In this document: positions 20,099-29,366 of the stretch, piece after piece
How positions within the stretch are numbered: the stretch's first letter is position 1
Layout: every line of letters begins with the position of its first letter
The notes under the pieces: generated by a model
Seen by the model: the letters and a program-made list of their open reading frames with translations, nothing else
Told to the model about the DNA's origin: nothing
The model's database searches: none
Translations under genes and position numbers: made by a program
Assembly: GCF_014466955.1 (NCBI RefSeq)
Contig: NZ_AP023396.1
Location: 6,696,001-6,760,000 of the forward strand
Source of the DNA: Nocardia wallacei
GTDB lineage: Bacteria > Actinomycetota > Actinomycetes > Mycobacteriales > Mycobacteriaceae
Direction of reading: 5' to 3'
Length of the DNA: 64,000 bases

Positions 20099-20703
20099 GC
20101 GCCGATCGTCCCGCCGTAAAACGTCGTATGCCGGCCGCGGACCGGCGCGCGCAATTGCTGGACGTGACGCGGGATATCGTCGCCGCCGAGGGCTTCACGG
20201 CGGTCAGCATCGACCGGGTGGCGCGCGCCGCCGACGTGACCCGGGCCGTGATCTACCAGCAGTTCGCCGACCTGCCCGGACTGATGGCCGCGCTGCTGGA
20301 GCGGGAGCGAGCCATCGCACTCGCCGGTGTCGGCAGCGTCGACCGGGCCGCCACCGCGGACGACGTGGACACCGTCGGCCGCGGCATTCTCGCGTATCTG
20401 CATGCGGCCCCGACGAGTTGGCGCATCATTCTGCGCCCGCCCGACGGCGCGCCACCCGAGTTGCGCGAGCACATCGAACTCGGCCGCGCCTACGCCCGCC
20501 GGGTCGGCGCCCGCCACCTGTCTCGGTTCACCGGCACGACCGTCGACCCGGACGGCCCCACCGAACGAATCCTGTTGGCCGCCATCGAGGAACTGGCCCG
20601 CCTCCACCTCGAGAACCCGGCGGACTATCCGGACGACCTGGTCCTGCGGTACCTGCGCACCCTGGTCGCGTGGGCGGCGGACACCGAATCAGCCGGCCGC
20701 TGA
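20095..20703 (+). CDS. TetR family regulator coupled to the HpnE-like gene
   Basis: 202-aa TetR protein whose GTG start overlaps the TGA of the upstream oxidoreductase (GTGA). The HTH is DIVAAEGFTAVSIDRVARAADVTRAVIYQQFADLPGLMAALL, followed by an all-helical ligand domain. An internal ATG 11 codons in is possible. It probably autoregulates the operon through the palindrome at 18693-18721. Confidence 0.85.
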   Translation: MSADRPAVKRRMPAADRRAQLLDVTRDIVAAEGFTAVSIDRVARAADVTRAVIYQQFADLPGLMAALLERERAIALAGVGSVDRAATADDVDTVGRGILAYLHAAPTSWRIILRPPDGAPPELREHIELGRAYARRVGARHLSRFTGTTVDPDGPTERILLAAIEELARLHLENPADYPDDLVLRYLRTLVAWAADTESAGR

Positions 20704-20710
20704 ACGGCTT

Positions 20711-22462
20711 TCACCGTTCGGTCGGCACCGGCTCCAGGATTTCCGGGCGGGGTTCCGGCGCCGCCGCGCGCAGGGCGTCCGCCGACTCGTCGTCGGGCTG
20801 GGTCTGGGATTGGATCTCCGATCGGACTCGGGCGTTGTAGGTGTCCACCTCGCGCGTGATATCGGCGTCGGACCAGCCCAGCACCGGCGCGACCAGCCGT
20901 GCCACCTCCTCGGCGCAGTCCGCGCCGCGATGGGCGTACTCGATGGAGATGCGGGTGCGGCGGGCCAGGATGTCGTCGAGGTGCAGGGCGCCCTCGGCGG
21001 CGGCCGCGTACACCGCCTCAACCCGCAGATAGGTGGGCGCCTCCGTAATCGGATGCAGCAGTTCGGGTTTGCCCGCGGCCAGGTCCAGCACGTGGGTGAC
21101 CAGCGAACCGTAGCGGTTGAGCAGGTGCTCGACCCGATACGGGTGCACGCCGTAGGTCTGTGCCAGATGGGGAGTCTGGTTGAGCAGCGCGAAGTAGCCG
21201 TCGGCGCCCAGCAGCGGCACCTTGTCGGTGATGCTCGGCGAGACGCGCTGCGGAATGTCCTGCACCGCGGCGTCCACCGCGTCATAGGCCATCACGCGGT
21301 AGGTGGTGTACTTGCCGCCCGCGATGGCGACCAGACCCGGCGCCAGGCGCGCGACGGCATGCTCGCGCGACAGTTTGGACGTCTCGTCGCTCTCCCCCGC
21401 CAGCAGCGGGCGCAACCCGGCGTACACGCCCTGAATGTCGTCGTGGGTGAGCGGCGTGACCAGGACCTTGTTCACCCGCTCGAGCAGATAGTCGATATCG
21501 GCCTTGGTGGCGGCGGGGTGGGCGAGGTCGAGGTTCCAGTCGGTGTCGGTGGTGCCGACGATCCAGTGATTGCTTCCCCACGGGATGACGAACAGCACCG
21601 AGGTCGGGGTGCGCAGGATCAGTGCGGCGTCGCTGGCGATCCGGTCGCGCGGGACCACGATGTGCACGCCCTTGGAGGCGCGCACGTGAAACCGGCCGCG
21701 CTGATGCGACAGCGCCTGGATCTCGTCGGTCCACACCCCGGTGGCATTGACGACCACGTGGCCGCGCACTTCGGTCGTGCGGCCGTCCTCGCTGTCGCGC
21801 ACCTCGACGCCCACCACCCGGTCCGCCTCCCGCAGAAAGCCGACGACCTGTGTGGAGGTACGGATCACGGCGCCGTAGTGGGCGGCCGTGCGGGCCACCG
21901 TCATGGTGTGCCGCGCGTCGTCGACCACGGTGTCGTAGTAGGTGACCCCGCCGATCAGCGCGTCGCGGCGCAGGCCGGGTGCCAGCCGCAGCGCTCCCGA
22001 ACGGGTGACATGGTGTTGTCCCGGAACGGATTTCGCACCGCCCATGGTGTCGTAGAGCACCAGTCCCGACGCCACGTACGGCCGCTCCCACATCCGATGG
22101 GTGAGCGGGTAGAGAAAGCGCAACGGCTTGACCAGATGCGGCGCAAGCGTTTTCAGGCTCAGCTCCCGCTCGTGCAGCGCCTCCCGCACCAGCCCGAACT
22201 CGAGCTGCTCCAGATACCGCAGCCCGCCGTGAAACATCTTCGACGACCGGCTCGACGTCCCCGACGCCAGATCGCGCGCCTCCACCAGCGCGACCTCCAG
22301 CCCCCGGGTGGCCGCGTCCAGCGCGATCCCCGCGCCGACCACGCCCCCACCGATCACCACCATGTCGAAATGATCGTTGCCGAGTCGTTCCCACGCCTCG
22401 GCCCGCTGCGCGGGACCGAGATCGCCGGTGGATCGTCCCTGCGGTTGCGCCTTCTTCGTCAT
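20711..22462 (-). CDS. glpD: Glycerol-3-phosphate dehydrogenase (quinone), GlpD
   Basis: Membrane-associated FAD enzyme (583 aa) oxidising sn-glycerol 3-phosphate to dihydroxyacetone phosphate and passing electrons to quinone. The FAD fold is DMVVIGGGVVGAGIALDAATRG (about residues 34-55), followed by SSRSSKMFHGGLRYLEQLEFGLVREAL. The C-terminal alpha-helical domain is complete. The start at MTKKAQPQGR is fixed by a GGAGGAGG SD; the ORF is open 22 codons upstream without an SD. Position matches Rv3302c glpD2 next to lpdA, with four genes inserted between. Confidence 0.95.
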   Translation of the reverse strand: MTKKAQPQGRSTGDLGPAQRAEAWERLGNDHFDMVVIGGGVVGAGIALDAATRGLEVALVEARDLASGTSSRSSKMFHGGLRYLEQLEFGLVREALHERELSLKTLAPHLVKPLRFLYPLTHRMWERPYVASGLVLYDTMGGAKSVPGQHHVTRSGALRLAPGLRRDALIGGVTYYDTVVDDARHTMTVARTAAHYGAVIRTSTQVVGFLREADRVVGVEVRDSEDGRTTEVRGHVVVNATGVWTDEIQALSHQRGRFHVRASKGVHIVVPRDRIASDAALILRTPTSVLFVIPWGSNHWIVGTTDTDWNLDLAHPAATKADIDYLLERVNKVLVTPLTHDDIQGVYAGLRPLLAGESDETSKLSREHAVARLAPGLVAIAGGKYTTYRVMAYDAVDAAVQDIPQRVSPSITDKVPLLGADGYFALLNQTPHLAQTYGVHPYRVEHLLNRYGSLVTHVLDLAAGKPELLHPITEAPTYLRVEAVYAAAAEGALHLDDILARRTRISIEYAHRGADCAEEVARLVAPVLGWSDADITREVDTYNARVRSEIQSQTQPDDESADALRAAAPEPRPEILEPVPTER

Positions 22463-22579
22463 AGCCCGCCTCCTCCAGACCACCCGTATTACCGGGTTCG
22501 GGATCGACCTGCCATCGGTGAAGCTCACATTCGGCTACCCATGAGTAACCAGCACCCACAGTAACCCACCGGCGAACGG

Positions 22580-22618
22580 CCGCGGCCCTCAGCCCGACTA
22601 CGGGGCTGGGGGCCGCGG
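22580..22618. terminator. Strong hairpin between glpD and the small secreted protein gene
   Basis: A 16-bp inverted repeat, CCGCGGCCCTCAGCCC / GGGCTGGGGGCCGCGG, with one G-T pair and a loop of about 7 nt. It lies 18 nt past the stop of the minus-strand gene at 22636. The U tract is absent, so termination may be partial. Confidence 0.55.
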
Positions 22619-22635
22619 TCACTCTCGTCGCGCTG

Positions 22636-22809
22636 CTAGGAACCGCAGCGCTTCTGCACACCCGGCTGGCACTTCGGCGGCGGCGGCGTGTCTGTGCAGG
22701 TTCCGGGCTTGTGCACGCCTGGCTGACAGGGGCCGGCTGTAGCGATGCCCGGCGCGACCAAGCCGGCTGCCGCCATAACAAGCACTCCAGCAGCGATTTT
22801 CGCGATCAT
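22636..22809 (-). CDS. Small secreted cysteine/proline-containing protein
   Basis: 57-aa ORF with an SD (GGGAGGAG) and ATG. Residues 1-26 form a signal peptide (hydrophobic VLVMAAAGLVAPG ending ATAG). The mature 31 residues hold two matching motifs, CQPGVHKPGTC and CQPGVQKRC, each a Cys-bounded loop, suggesting two small disulfide loops. No recognised family. It is followed by a strong hairpin. Confidence 0.65.
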   Translation of the reverse strand: MIAKIAAGVLVMAAAGLVAPGIATAGPCQPGVHKPGTCTDTPPPPKCQPGVQKRCGS

Positions 22810-22910
22810 GGAACTCCTCCCGTATTGACCGCTCGAACGTTACGGTCGCCATGGGCCGGTAGCAAGATCGCAGCCGTCCGGTCCGGACGGAAAGTGTCTG
22901 TGGCAGTGCG

Positions 22911-24089
22911 TTATTCGGCGATGGCCGAGGCCAGACGGTCGACTGCTTCGCGCAGCGTCGGCGCATCGAACGTGGTGAAGCACAGGCGCATCGAGCTTCG
23001 ATATCCGCTGGTGACAGCGAAGGCCGAGCCCGGCACGTACGCGACGCCCTGATCGATGGCACGCGGCAGCAGTCCCGCCGTGTCGACACCGTCGGTGAAG
23101 TCGGCCCAGACGAACATGCCGCCGGTCGCGTCGGTGCTCACGATCCGATCGCCGAGCCGGTCGCGCAGCGCGCCGACCAGCGCTTGCGCCCGCTCACCGT
23201 AACAACGCCGCACCTTGTCCACGTGATCGCTCAGCCAGGCTTCGTCGGCGAGCAGTTCGGTGGTGATCTGCTGGGTCAACGCGGAACCGCACAGGTCGGC
23301 ACCCTGCTTCAGCAGTTCCACGCCACGGCACACCGCGTCCGGTGCCACCATCCACCCCGCCCGCAGGGTCGGGGCCAGTATCTTCGACGCGCTCGACAGC
23401 CGAATCACATTGGGCGAATAGAACGCCACCGGTTCAGGCGAGGGCTCATCGAACCACAATTCACCGTACGGATCGTCCTCGATCACCCAGAACCCGTATC
23501 GCTCGGCGAGCCCCGCCAGCTCCCGGCGCCGGGCCGGGCTCATCGTGACACCACCGGGATTGTGGAAGTTGCTCACCGTGTGCACCACGGCGGGCCGCTC
23601 GCCGCGCGCGAGCAACTCGGTCAGTGCGTCGATCCGCATCCCCTCGACGTCCAGCGGTATACCGACCACGCGCGCGCCCGCGGCACGGAACACCTGCAGC
23701 GCGCCGACATATGCCGGATCCTCGACCACGACCAACGCCCCCGGATCCAGCAGCACCTCGCCCAGCAGTGACAGCGCCTGCTGCGACCCGTGGGTGACGA
23801 ACACCTCCGCCATCGGCACCGGCCGGCCCAGTCGCGCCGATTCACGGGCGGCCAGCACCTCGCGCAGTGGCCCCCACCCCGCCGACTCGGTGTACTGCAA
23901 TCGCGCACGATCCGCCAGCGCCGACTCGGCCGCCAGCGCGATCCGATCCCGCGGCATCAGCTCCGCATCCGGCAGCCCACCCGCAAGCCCGATGACATCG
24001 GCGCGCGCTGTCAGCTTCAGCAGGTCACGAATCGCCGAGCTTCGCAGGCCGTCCAAGCGATGCGCCAGCGGTGGGGTGATCGGCGACAT
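22911..24089 (-). CDS. PLP-dependent class I aminotransferase (2-aminoadipate/aromatic type)
   Basis: 392-aa fold-type I aminotransferase of the LysN/ARO8-like group, without a fused GntR domain. Recognisable blocks are LAGGLPDAELMP, LQYTESAGWGPLREVLA, ITHG-type FVTHGSQQALSLLGEVLLD, VSNFHNPGGVTMS and the PLP lysine region SSASKILAPTLRAGW. ATG at 24089 has GGAGG 6 bases upstream; the in-frame TTG two codons earlier is less likely. The substrate is uncertain. A role in alpha-aminoadipate removal after Lat/Pcd is a speculation from family type. Confidence 0.85.
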   Translation of the reverse strand: MSPITPPLAHRLDGLRSSAIRDLLKLTARADVIGLAGGLPDAELMPRDRIALAAESALADRARLQYTESAGWGPLREVLAARESARLGRPVPMAEVFVTHGSQQALSLLGEVLLDPGALVVVEDPAYVGALQVFRAAGARVVGIPLDVEGMRIDALTELLARGERPAVVHTVSNFHNPGGVTMSPARRRELAGLAERYGFWVIEDDPYGELWFDEPSPEPVAFYSPNVIRLSSASKILAPTLRAGWMVAPDAVCRGVELLKQGADLCGSALTQQITTELLADEAWLSDHVDKVRRCYGERAQALVGALRDRLGDRIVSTDATGGMFVWADFTDGVDTAGLLPRAIDQGVAYVPGSAFAVTSGYRSSMRLCFTTFDAPTLREAVDRLASAIAE

Positions 24090-24175
24090 GGGCAACCTCC
24101 GGAGTATTGCGCGTGCTGCCGATTGTCACACGCGCCCTTCCGGAATTTGAAATCGAAATCCCATACTATGGGACA

Positions 24176-25486
24176 CTATTCGATCAGTTGGATCAGGTTC
24201 TTCCCGTCGCGGTTCACGGTCGTGATGGTCGCGGTGTACTTGGGCGCGGTGCCGTCGGGATGTCTGGTGGTGATGTCGACGAGGAAGCGATCGGTGGCCA
24301 CGGTCTCGATCCGCACGCAGTAGGAGGTGCCCTGCGGGACCTGGCTCTCGATGATCTTCTGCAACAACTCCGGCGTCTCGAGGTTGGCATCCGGCACCGC
24401 GAAGGCTCGGGCTCGCACGGCACTGCGTTCAGCGAAGTACCCGTGTTCGAAACCGAGGATCGCCTGCGGGCCACTCGAAGTATCGCCGGCGCCGTTGCCT
24501 ATGGTGACCTGGGCGTCGGAGACGGCCGGGCAGCTCAGCGGCTCGGCGGACGGCGCCACCGCCGGGCCCGCGCCGCTGCCCTGCCCATTGTTGCGCGTGG
24601 CGAAGACGATCACCGCGCCGATGGCCAGGATCACCACGAAGGCGGCGGCCAGGCCGCCGAGGAGCACGCGGGTGTTGCGGCCGGACTTCTCCGGTTCGGC
24701 CTCGGGCTCGGGGCGCGGCGCGGCGCGTTTCTTGGCCAGATCGTCGTCGTCCCACAGCGAGGACGAGGATTCGCGCTGCGGGGTCGGGCGCGCGGCCACC
24801 AGCTTCTTCGCCAGATCGTCGTCGTCCCACAGAGAGCCGGAGCTCTCGCGGGGCGGCGTGGGTGCGCCGGGCCGTGGTGTCTGCCGCGGGACGACACCGC
24901 GTGAGCCGGCCAGCGGCGGACGCGACAGATCCAGATTGGACGTGCGCCTGGGCTCGGCGGAACCCCCTGCGGCCGAGCGTGATTCGGCCTGCGCGGGCCG
25001 CGACAGCTCGGGACCGGGCGTGCGCCGCGGCTCGCCGGCGCGCGGATCCGACTGCGCGGGACGCGACAAATCCGGACCGGGTGACCGCCGCGGCTCGGCA
25101 CCGCGCGGATCCGCCGGGACGGGCCGCGACATTTCCGGGCCGGTCGACCACCCCGGCTCCACGGCGCGCGGATCCGCCTGCACGGGACGCGACATTTCGG
25201 GGCCCGCCGTGCTCGAATCCGGCGCGCGGTACTGCGGGGGTGGCGGCGGCACGGCCGGGGCGTCGGCGGGCTGCCAGCCCAGGGTGGGACGCTCCGGCGC
25301 GTCGGCGGGCACCCAGCCGATGGCCGGGACCTCACCGGTCGGCGGCCCGAAGTCTTTCAAGGGCGGGCCGAAATCGCCCAGGGGCGGGCCGAATTCGGAG
25401 AGGGGTGGGCCGAATTCCGACTCGCCTCGGTCTCGTGCGTCCGACCGCCCGGACTCCTCGCGTCCGGCATCGTCTTCGGAGGCCAT
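24176..25486 (-). CDS. Single-pass membrane protein with repetitive cytoplasmic region
   Basis: 436-aa protein of unknown function. The first ~280 residues are acidic/Pro/Arg-rich and disordered, with repeats of the type GPE(M/L)SRP---DPR and two copies of SSLWDDDDLAKK. One membrane segment follows (VLLGGLAAAFVVILAIGAVIVFA). The last ~120 residues form an extracytoplasmic domain with two Cys (LSCPAV and SYCVRIE) that could form a disulfide. The layout resembles mycobacterial/nocardial envelope proteins with a DUF4333-like outer domain; that family call is tentative. Confidence 0.7.
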   Translation of the reverse strand: MASEDDAGREESGRSDARDRGESEFGPPLSEFGPPLGDFGPPLKDFGPPTGEVPAIGWVPADAPERPTLGWQPADAPAVPPPPPQYRAPDSSTAGPEMSRPVQADPRAVEPGWSTGPEMSRPVPADPRGAEPRRSPGPDLSRPAQSDPRAGEPRRTPGPELSRPAQAESRSAAGGSAEPRRTSNLDLSRPPLAGSRGVVPRQTPRPGAPTPPRESSGSLWDDDDLAKKLVAARPTPQRESSSSLWDDDDLAKKRAAPRPEPEAEPEKSGRNTRVLLGGLAAAFVVILAIGAVIVFATRNNGQGSGAGPAVAPSAEPLSCPAVSDAQVTIGNGAGDTSSGPQAILGFEHGYFAERSAVRARAFAVPDANLETPELLQKIIESQVPQGTSYCVRIETVATDRFLVDITTRHPDGTAPKYTATITTVNRDGKNLIQLIE

Positions 25487-25562
25487 CACCTACAGTCCCT
25501 TCCCCATGACACAACCGTGGGGCGGTCGCGAACGGCCGCCCCACGTGTCGATTCAGTCTGTG

Positions 25563-26717
25563 TCAGTTCTGGACCGACCCACTCCACTGCGTGGTCACGC
25601 CCACGACGTTCACCGTTTGCGGCGCGAAATCGCCCTCCGGCAGCCTACCAACCTGAGCGGCCGCGGCGATGGCCGCTTCACCGCCCGGCTGCATCCGGAT
25701 CCAGCCCTCGACCGCCGCCTTGGCGGCGTTGGCCTGGGTGGTGTCGATGTAGGTCTCGTTGGTGACGTCGGCGAAGCCGGTGGCCGACTTCAGGTCATCG
25801 ATGCCCGTGGTGTGGGTGTACGTGGTGACCTTGATCTTGTTGGCCTCGACGTACTCGAGCGCGACACCGCCGTCCCCCGTGCCCGTCGGAGTGGAGTAAC
25901 CCACGGTGCCGACGTAGCCGTCCAGGTTGCTGAAGTGGTGAGTGTTGGCCACGTATCCCGGCACCAGGCCGCCGCCGTCGATGTTCGCGCCGACCTCGGT
26001 GTGCGGGCCGTCCATCGGGACGACCGGCGCGGCCGGGGCCGCGTGCAGGCTGGGGGCGTTCCAGCGCGGCTGGGTCTCCTCCGGCGCGGGGCCGTTGTCG
26101 GTGAGGGTGTCCAGGTTGTTCTGGCCGTTGCCCTGATTGCCCTGACCGCCTTGACCACCCTGGCCCGGCTGTGCGGGGCGCGGGGACACCTGAGGCTGGT
26201 CCGGCTGCGGCTGCTGGGGCTTGAGCTGATCGGTCTGCGGGCCGTTGGGCGCGGGCTGGCCCGGCACCACCGCCGGCTGCACCTCGTCCTGGTTGTTCTG
26301 GCCCGGCACGGGCAGCGGCGCCACGCGCGGGGCGGTGACGCCCGGCTGCCGCGGCGTGGCCTGATCGCGCTGATCGGGCTTGGGGGCGTTGGGATTCGGC
26401 GTGGTGACGCCCGGCTGCGGGGTGGTGACACCGGGCTGCGGGGTGGTGACGCCCGGCTGGCTCGGGGTCTGGCCCTGCTGCGGCTCCGTGTCGCCCGGCT
26501 GCTGCTCGTCTTCGGGGGCCTGCACCTCGTTGGTGCCCGGCTGGGACTCGTTGGCACCCGGCTGCGCGGGGGTGGTGGGTACCGCCGGCTCGGCGGGCGC
26601 CGCGGTGGCCGGCCCGCCGGAGGCCGTCAGAATCGTCGCGACAGCGGCCGCGGCGGCCAATGGCAAGGACGTCTTGGCGACCGTGCGCGTGGGCCGCCCC
26701 GGCTTACGATGTTTCAC
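25563..26717 (-). CDS. Secreted Pro/Gln-rich repeat protein of unknown function
   Basis: 384-aa protein with an N-terminal signal peptide (basic start, then SLPLAAAAAVATILTASGGPATAAPA). Residues about 45-230 are a Pro/Gln/Gly linker including repeats of QPGVTTP. The C-terminal ~140 residues look folded (TEVGANIDGGGLVPGYVANTHHF through PQTVNVVGVTTQWSGSVQN). It is likely exported and cell-wall spanning, with the linker crossing the wall. It lies tandem with the membrane protein at 24176-25486, only 76 bp away on the same strand. No function assigned. Confidence 0.7.
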   Translation of the reverse strand: MKHRKPGRPTRTVAKTSLPLAAAAAVATILTASGGPATAAPAEPAVPTTPAQPGANESQPGTNEVQAPEDEQQPGDTEPQQGQTPSQPGVTTPQPGVTTPQPGVTTPNPNAPKPDQRDQATPRQPGVTAPRVAPLPVPGQNNQDEVQPAVVPGQPAPNGPQTDQLKPQQPQPDQPQVSPRPAQPGQGGQGGQGNQGNGQNNLDTLTDNGPAPEETQPRWNAPSLHAAPAAPVVPMDGPHTEVGANIDGGGLVPGYVANTHHFSNLDGYVGTVGYSTPTGTGDGGVALEYVEANKIKVTTYTHTTGIDDLKSATGFADVTNETYIDTTQANAAKAAVEGWIRMQPGGEAAIAAAAQVGRLPEGDFAPQTVNVVGVTTQWSGSVQN

Positions 26718-27002
26718 TGTCTCGCAATCCCTTTCCCGAGCCCGGCCGGTACCCCGCAGGGGTCGACCGCTCTCCAGCTTTGTCCCTCATCGATGCCCGG
26801 TCCGCTCGTACCGGCCGCCAGGGGCCGTCCGCGGAACTCCGGTTCGGGAAAGATCGATCCCCCGCACACGAAATCAACCAACCGCCCACCAGTCACATCT
26901 CTGCCGGAAGTGAACCACACGAACAAGTTTCAGGCAACAGCTGCGCAAGGCCCTCACCGGTGCTGGGAACACACTGGTGGCGACCTGGTCAGCGGCGGAA
27001 AC

Positions 27003-28406
27003 TCAGCCCAGGTCGTCGTGGCGCATCAGCTGGCGAGCGGCCTCGGTGATCGATCCGGACAGCGACGGGTACACCGAGAAGGTCTGGGCCAGGTCGTTGA
27101 CCGTCAGATTGTTCTGCACCGCCATGGCGATCGGCAGGATCAGCTCGGAGGCGATCGGCGCCACCACGACGCCGCCGATCACCACGCCCGTCGCCGGCCG
27201 GCAGAAGATCTTGACGAAGCCGCGGCGCAGGCCCGACATCTTGGCGCGCGGGTTGGTGTTCAGCGGCAGCATCACCGTGCGGGCCGGGGTGTCGCCGTTG
27301 TCGATCGCCGTCTGGCTGACGCCGACAGTCGCGATCTCCGGACGCGTGAACACCGCCGAGGCGACCGTTTTCAGCCGGATCGGCTGCACGCCCTCGCCCA
27401 GCGCGTGGTACATGGCGATCCGGCCCTGCATCGCCGCCACCGAGGCCAGCGGCAGCAGGCCGGTGCAGTCGCCGGCGGCGTAGATACCCGGCACCGCGGT
27501 CCGCGACACTCGATCGACGCGAAGGTAACCGCCCTTGTCGAGTTCGATGCCGATGCGTTCGAGGCCGAGACTCTGGGTGTTCGGGGTGGAGCCGACGGTC
27601 ATCAGCGCGTGCGAGCCGGTCACCGTGCGGCCGTCGGACAGCTTCACCACGATGCCGTCGGCGGTCCGCTCGACCGCGTCGGCTCGCGCCTGCTTGAACA
27701 GTTCCACGCCGCGCTCGGCCAGCGCGTCCTCCAGGACGAGGGCGGCGTCGGCGTCCTCGCTGGGCATGATGCGGTCACGACTGGACAGCACCTTGACCTT
27801 CACGCCCATCTCGGTGTACGCGGAGACGAATTCGGCACCGGTGACACCGGATCCGATGACCACCATGGTCTCCGGCAGTTCCTTCAGATCGTAGAGCTGC
27901 CGCCAGGTCAGGATGCGCTCGCCGTCGGGCTCCGCGCCCGGCAGCACGCGCGGACTGGCCCCCGTCGCGAGGAGCACGACGTCGGCCTCGAGCACCCGCT
28001 CCGCGCCGTCGTTCAGCGTGGCCCGCACCAAATGGGTGGCCAGGCCCGGAATCTGATCGATCAGCTGCCCGCGGCCGTTGAGGATGGTGACCCCCGCCGC
28101 CTGCAGCTTGGACCGGATATCGGACGACTGTGCCTGCGCCAGCGTCTTGACCCGGGAGTTCACCTCGGACAGCCGCACCTGCGCCTGTGCCGGATGCAGG
28201 GTGATACCGAGATCGCGGGCCCGCCGCAGATCGGTGCGTACCCCCGTGGACGCGATGAAGGTCTTCGACGGCACGCAGTCCCACAGCACGCACGCGCCAC
28301 CGATGCCGTCGCTGTCGATCACCGTGACCGTCGCGCCGTGCTGAGCCGCCACCAACGCCGCCTCGTAGCCGGCGGGGCCGCCCCCGATGATTGCAATGCG
28401 GGTCAT
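27003..28406 (-). CDS. lpdA: NAD(P)H-quinone/flavoprotein disulfide reductase LpdA
   Basis: Pyridine nucleotide-disulfide oxidoreductase (467 aa) similar to Rv3303c LpdA, a quinone-reducing flavoprotein. The FAD motif IIGGGPAGYEAALVAAQ opens the protein, and the redox pair lies in GGACVLWDCVPSKTFIAS. The NAD fold is MVVIGSGVTGAEFVSAY, with a C-terminal dimer domain ending SGSITEAARQLMR. The GGAGG SD precedes ATG at 28406; the GTG two codons upstream is less likely. Function as a true lipoamide dehydrogenase is unlikely given the M. tuberculosis orthologue. Confidence 0.93.
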   Translation of the reverse strand: MTRIAIIGGGPAGYEAALVAAQHGATVTVIDSDGIGGACVLWDCVPSKTFIASTGVRTDLRRARDLGITLHPAQAQVRLSEVNSRVKTLAQAQSSDIRSKLQAAGVTILNGRGQLIDQIPGLATHLVRATLNDGAERVLEADVVLLATGASPRVLPGAEPDGERILTWRQLYDLKELPETMVVIGSGVTGAEFVSAYTEMGVKVKVLSSRDRIMPSEDADAALVLEDALAERGVELFKQARADAVERTADGIVVKLSDGRTVTGSHALMTVGSTPNTQSLGLERIGIELDKGGYLRVDRVSRTAVPGIYAAGDCTGLLPLASVAAMQGRIAMYHALGEGVQPIRLKTVASAVFTRPEIATVGVSQTAIDNGDTPARTVMLPLNTNPRAKMSGLRRGFVKIFCRPATGVVIGGVVVAPIASELILPIAMAVQNNLTVNDLAQTFSVYPSLSGSITEAARQLMRHDDLG

Positions 28407-28598
28407 GTGCACCTCCGCTATCGACCTGCCACCCGGGATCTCCGGAACCCCCTAAACGTTATCCGCCCTGCTCCCTCCACGTTTGCTTGCACCGCCGGTG
28501 AGCCGAACCGCGCCTCCCACACGCCACCCCGCCGGTTTTCGGCGCGGCTCGGCAAAACCACCTCGGCCACTCAACCCATCACCAGCTACGCTTGCCTC

Positions 28599-29078
28599 GT
28601 GCCGATATACGCCGCCTACGGGTCCAACATGGACCCCGAGCAGATGCTCAAGCGCTGTCCGCACTCCCCGGTGTACGGAACCGGTTGGCTGGAGGGTTGG
28701 CGCCTGACCTTCGCCGGCGATGACATCGGCTGGGAGGGACCGCTCGCGACGGTGGTCGAGGAGCCGGGCTCGCGCGTGTTCGTCGTGCTGTACGACGTGT
28801 CCGCCGAGGACGAGCTGAGCCTGGACCGCTGGGAGGGCTCGGACTTCGGCATCCACAAGAAGATCCGGCTGCGCGTCACGCCGAGCCCCGGCACCGGTAC
28901 CGAGCCCGTCCTGGCCTGGCTGTATGTGCTCGACGCCTACGAGGGCGGCCTGCCCTCCGCCAGATACATCGGAGTAATATCGGACGCCGCCGAAAAGGCC
29001 GGCGCCCCTGCCGATTACGTCCACGCCCTGCGCACCCGCAACAGCAAGAACGTGGGCCCGGGAACCTTCGGCCTCTGA
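28599..29078 (+). CDS. Gamma-glutamylcyclotransferase-like protein
   Basis: 159-aa GGCT-fold protein. The substrate-binding loop AAYGSNMDPEQMLKRCP is at the N-terminus; the WEG...GIHKKIRLRV and AYEGGLPSARYIGVI segments fit the AIG2/GGCT family. The start is a GTG giving MPIYAAYGSN; the frame is open far upstream but only as a chance ORF. It corresponds in position to Rv3304, divergent from lpdA. It may release 5-oxoproline from gamma-glutamyl peptides, but its substrate is untested. Confidence 0.82.
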   Translation: MPIYAAYGSNMDPEQMLKRCPHSPVYGTGWLEGWRLTFAGDDIGWEGPLATVVEEPGSRVFVVLYDVSAEDELSLDRWEGSDFGIHKKIRLRVTPSPGTGTEPVLAWLYVLDAYEGGLPSARYIGVISDAAEKAGAPADYVHALRTRNSKNVGPGTFGL

Positions 29079-29094
29079 CCCGGCGGAAAGCACG

Positions 29095-29313
29095 CCGGAA
29101 CGAAGTACGAGCACGCCGCCACCGGAACGACGTACGAGCACGCCGCGTCCGAATGACCTCGCCAGCGCGCCGCGTCCGGAACGACGCCGCCAGCACACCC
29201 GTCCGGAACGACATACGAGCGCGCTGCATCCGGAACGACGCGAGTGCGCTGCGTCCGGATTGATGTGGCGAGCGAGCCGCATCAATCCGGAACGACATCG
29301 CGGGGGCGCTGCG
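29095..29313. repeat. Degenerate 27-bp tandem repeat array
   Basis: Eight units beginning CCGGAACGAC or a variant start at 29095, 29122, 29149, 29176, 29203, 29230, 29255 and 29287. The first five spacings are exactly 27 bp. The array fills the gap between the GGCT-like gene and amiA1. On the minus strand it reads as 9-residue SFR-type repeats but no gene is supported. Confidence 0.8.
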
Positions 29314-29320
29314 GCGCGGG

Positions 29321-29366
29321 TCAGTGTGCCTGCAGGACCAGAGTCTCAGTGTGCCTGCAGGACCAG
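29321..29366. repeat. Duplicated 3' end of amiA1
   Basis: A 21-bp sequence containing the last codons and stop of the minus-strand M20 gene (29346-29366) is repeated at 29321-29341, 25 bp away. The duplicate lies between the gene and the 27-bp repeat array. Confidence 0.85.

Noticed and set aside
24327..28598. Very long plus-strand ORF leading into the GGCT-like gene
   Set aside because: It runs antisense across lpdA and two envelope genes; only the last 160 codons are homologous, starting at the GTG at 28599.
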